From Nocardioides salarius (lineage in GTDB: Bacteria > Actinomycetota > Actinomycetes > Propionibacteriales > Nocardioidaceae), in assembly GCF_016907435.1 (NCBI RefSeq), contig NZ_JAFBBZ010000001.1, positions 2,914,001 to 2,978,000 of the forward strand: 64,000 nt of DNA, read 5' to 3'. Within the stretch, counting starts at the first letter, position 1. Each line of letters starts with the position of its first letter. Positions 63,861 to 64,000 of this stretch are shown here, piece after piece. The notes beneath the pieces are model-generated. The model ran no database searches. It had not been told where the DNA came from and was given only the letters and a program-made list of their open reading frames with translations. The position numbers and the translations under genes were made by a program.

Positions 63861-64000
63861 ATGACGACGCTCAAGCTGCACCACCTGCGCCCGGCCAAGG
63901 GCGCCAAGACCGCCAAGACCCGCGTGGGTCGCGGTGAGGCCTCGAAGGGCAAGACCTCGGGTCGCGGTACCAAGGGCACCAAGGCCCGCTACCAGGTCCC
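63861..64000 (+). CDS. rplO: 50S ribosomal protein L15 (5' part only)
   Basis: The first 46 codons are present and the gene continues past the window. [41 protein letters not shown] is the conserved Gly/Lys-rich N-terminus that threads into 23S rRNA. ATG is 1 nt after the rpmD stop. Confidence 0.97.
   Translation, partial: MTTLKLHHLRPAKGAKTAKTRVGRGEASKGKTSGRGTKGTKARYQV

Overview
The window is high-GC DNA read as an actinomycete chromosome, most likely from a Nocardioides-like member of the Nocardioidaceae. The family-level placement is an inference from gene content. The phylum-level signs are the solitary GroEL with a GGM tail under paired CIRCE operators, the four-cysteine (Z-type) S14 protein, the XPB-type helicase, DUF3027 and DUF2530 genes, frequent GTG starts, and many starts placed 6-8 nt after a TAnnnT box (leaderless genes). 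No tRNA, rRNA, CRISPR array, prophage or replication origin was seen.

Layout. 1-2910: end of an unidentified gene, an SGNH hydrolase, and groEL with its heat-shock operators and terminator. 3026-7836: a molybdo-enzyme maturation block (MocA-like nucleotidyltransferase, MoxR/CoxD ATPase, CoxE-like VWA protein, XdhC/CoxF). 7855-11489: palindromic repeats, a lipoprotein hydrolase, a GAF regulator and a glycine-betaine type binding lipoprotein. 11584-14283: the matching ABC permease, ATPase and permease genes on the minus strand. 14462-18994: the structural genes coxS-coxL-coxM-coxG of a form II molybdenum hydroxylase. 19380-20508: a complete IS481-family insertion sequence that landed exactly on the stop codon of an alkB-like gene, which itself carries a perfect SOS (LexA) box. 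21288-33221: single genes, including a GntR regulator, HD hydrolase, two secreted regulatory-domain proteins, MpaB-like oxygenase, serA, an XPB helicase and its WYL-domain partner. 33291-36363: a PP2C phosphatase/FHA/RDD-FHA operon. 36395-48886: GGCT-like and SRPBCC proteins, a subtilase, a HAD-LarE fusion, an M50-like protease, a cold-shock protein, transporters and small conserved genes. 49106-64000: the str operon (rpsL-rpsG-fusA-tuf), trmB, and the S10-spc ribosomal protein operon from rpsJ into rplO, which runs off the end.

How the genes fit together. The two cox blocks are 6.6 kb apart but should act together: coxSLM form the Fe-S/Mo/FAD enzyme, while the MocA-like, CoxD, CoxE, XdhC and CoxG proteins mature or anchor it. 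The large subunit has the AYRGAGR active-site loop of form II enzymes, so CO oxidation is not proven. The betaine-type binding protein and its convergent ABC genes make one importer. The ribosomal region is collinear with other actinobacteria. Its two operons share a 22-nt leader element in otherwise different leaders.

The most unusual observations are the shared leader element of the str and S10 operons, the HAD-LarE fusion, a family of TTCATCGG/CCGATGAA palindromes at two sites, a 22-bp tandem repeat at two other sites, the SOS box at alkB, and the IS481 copy whose target site supplies stop codons on both strands.
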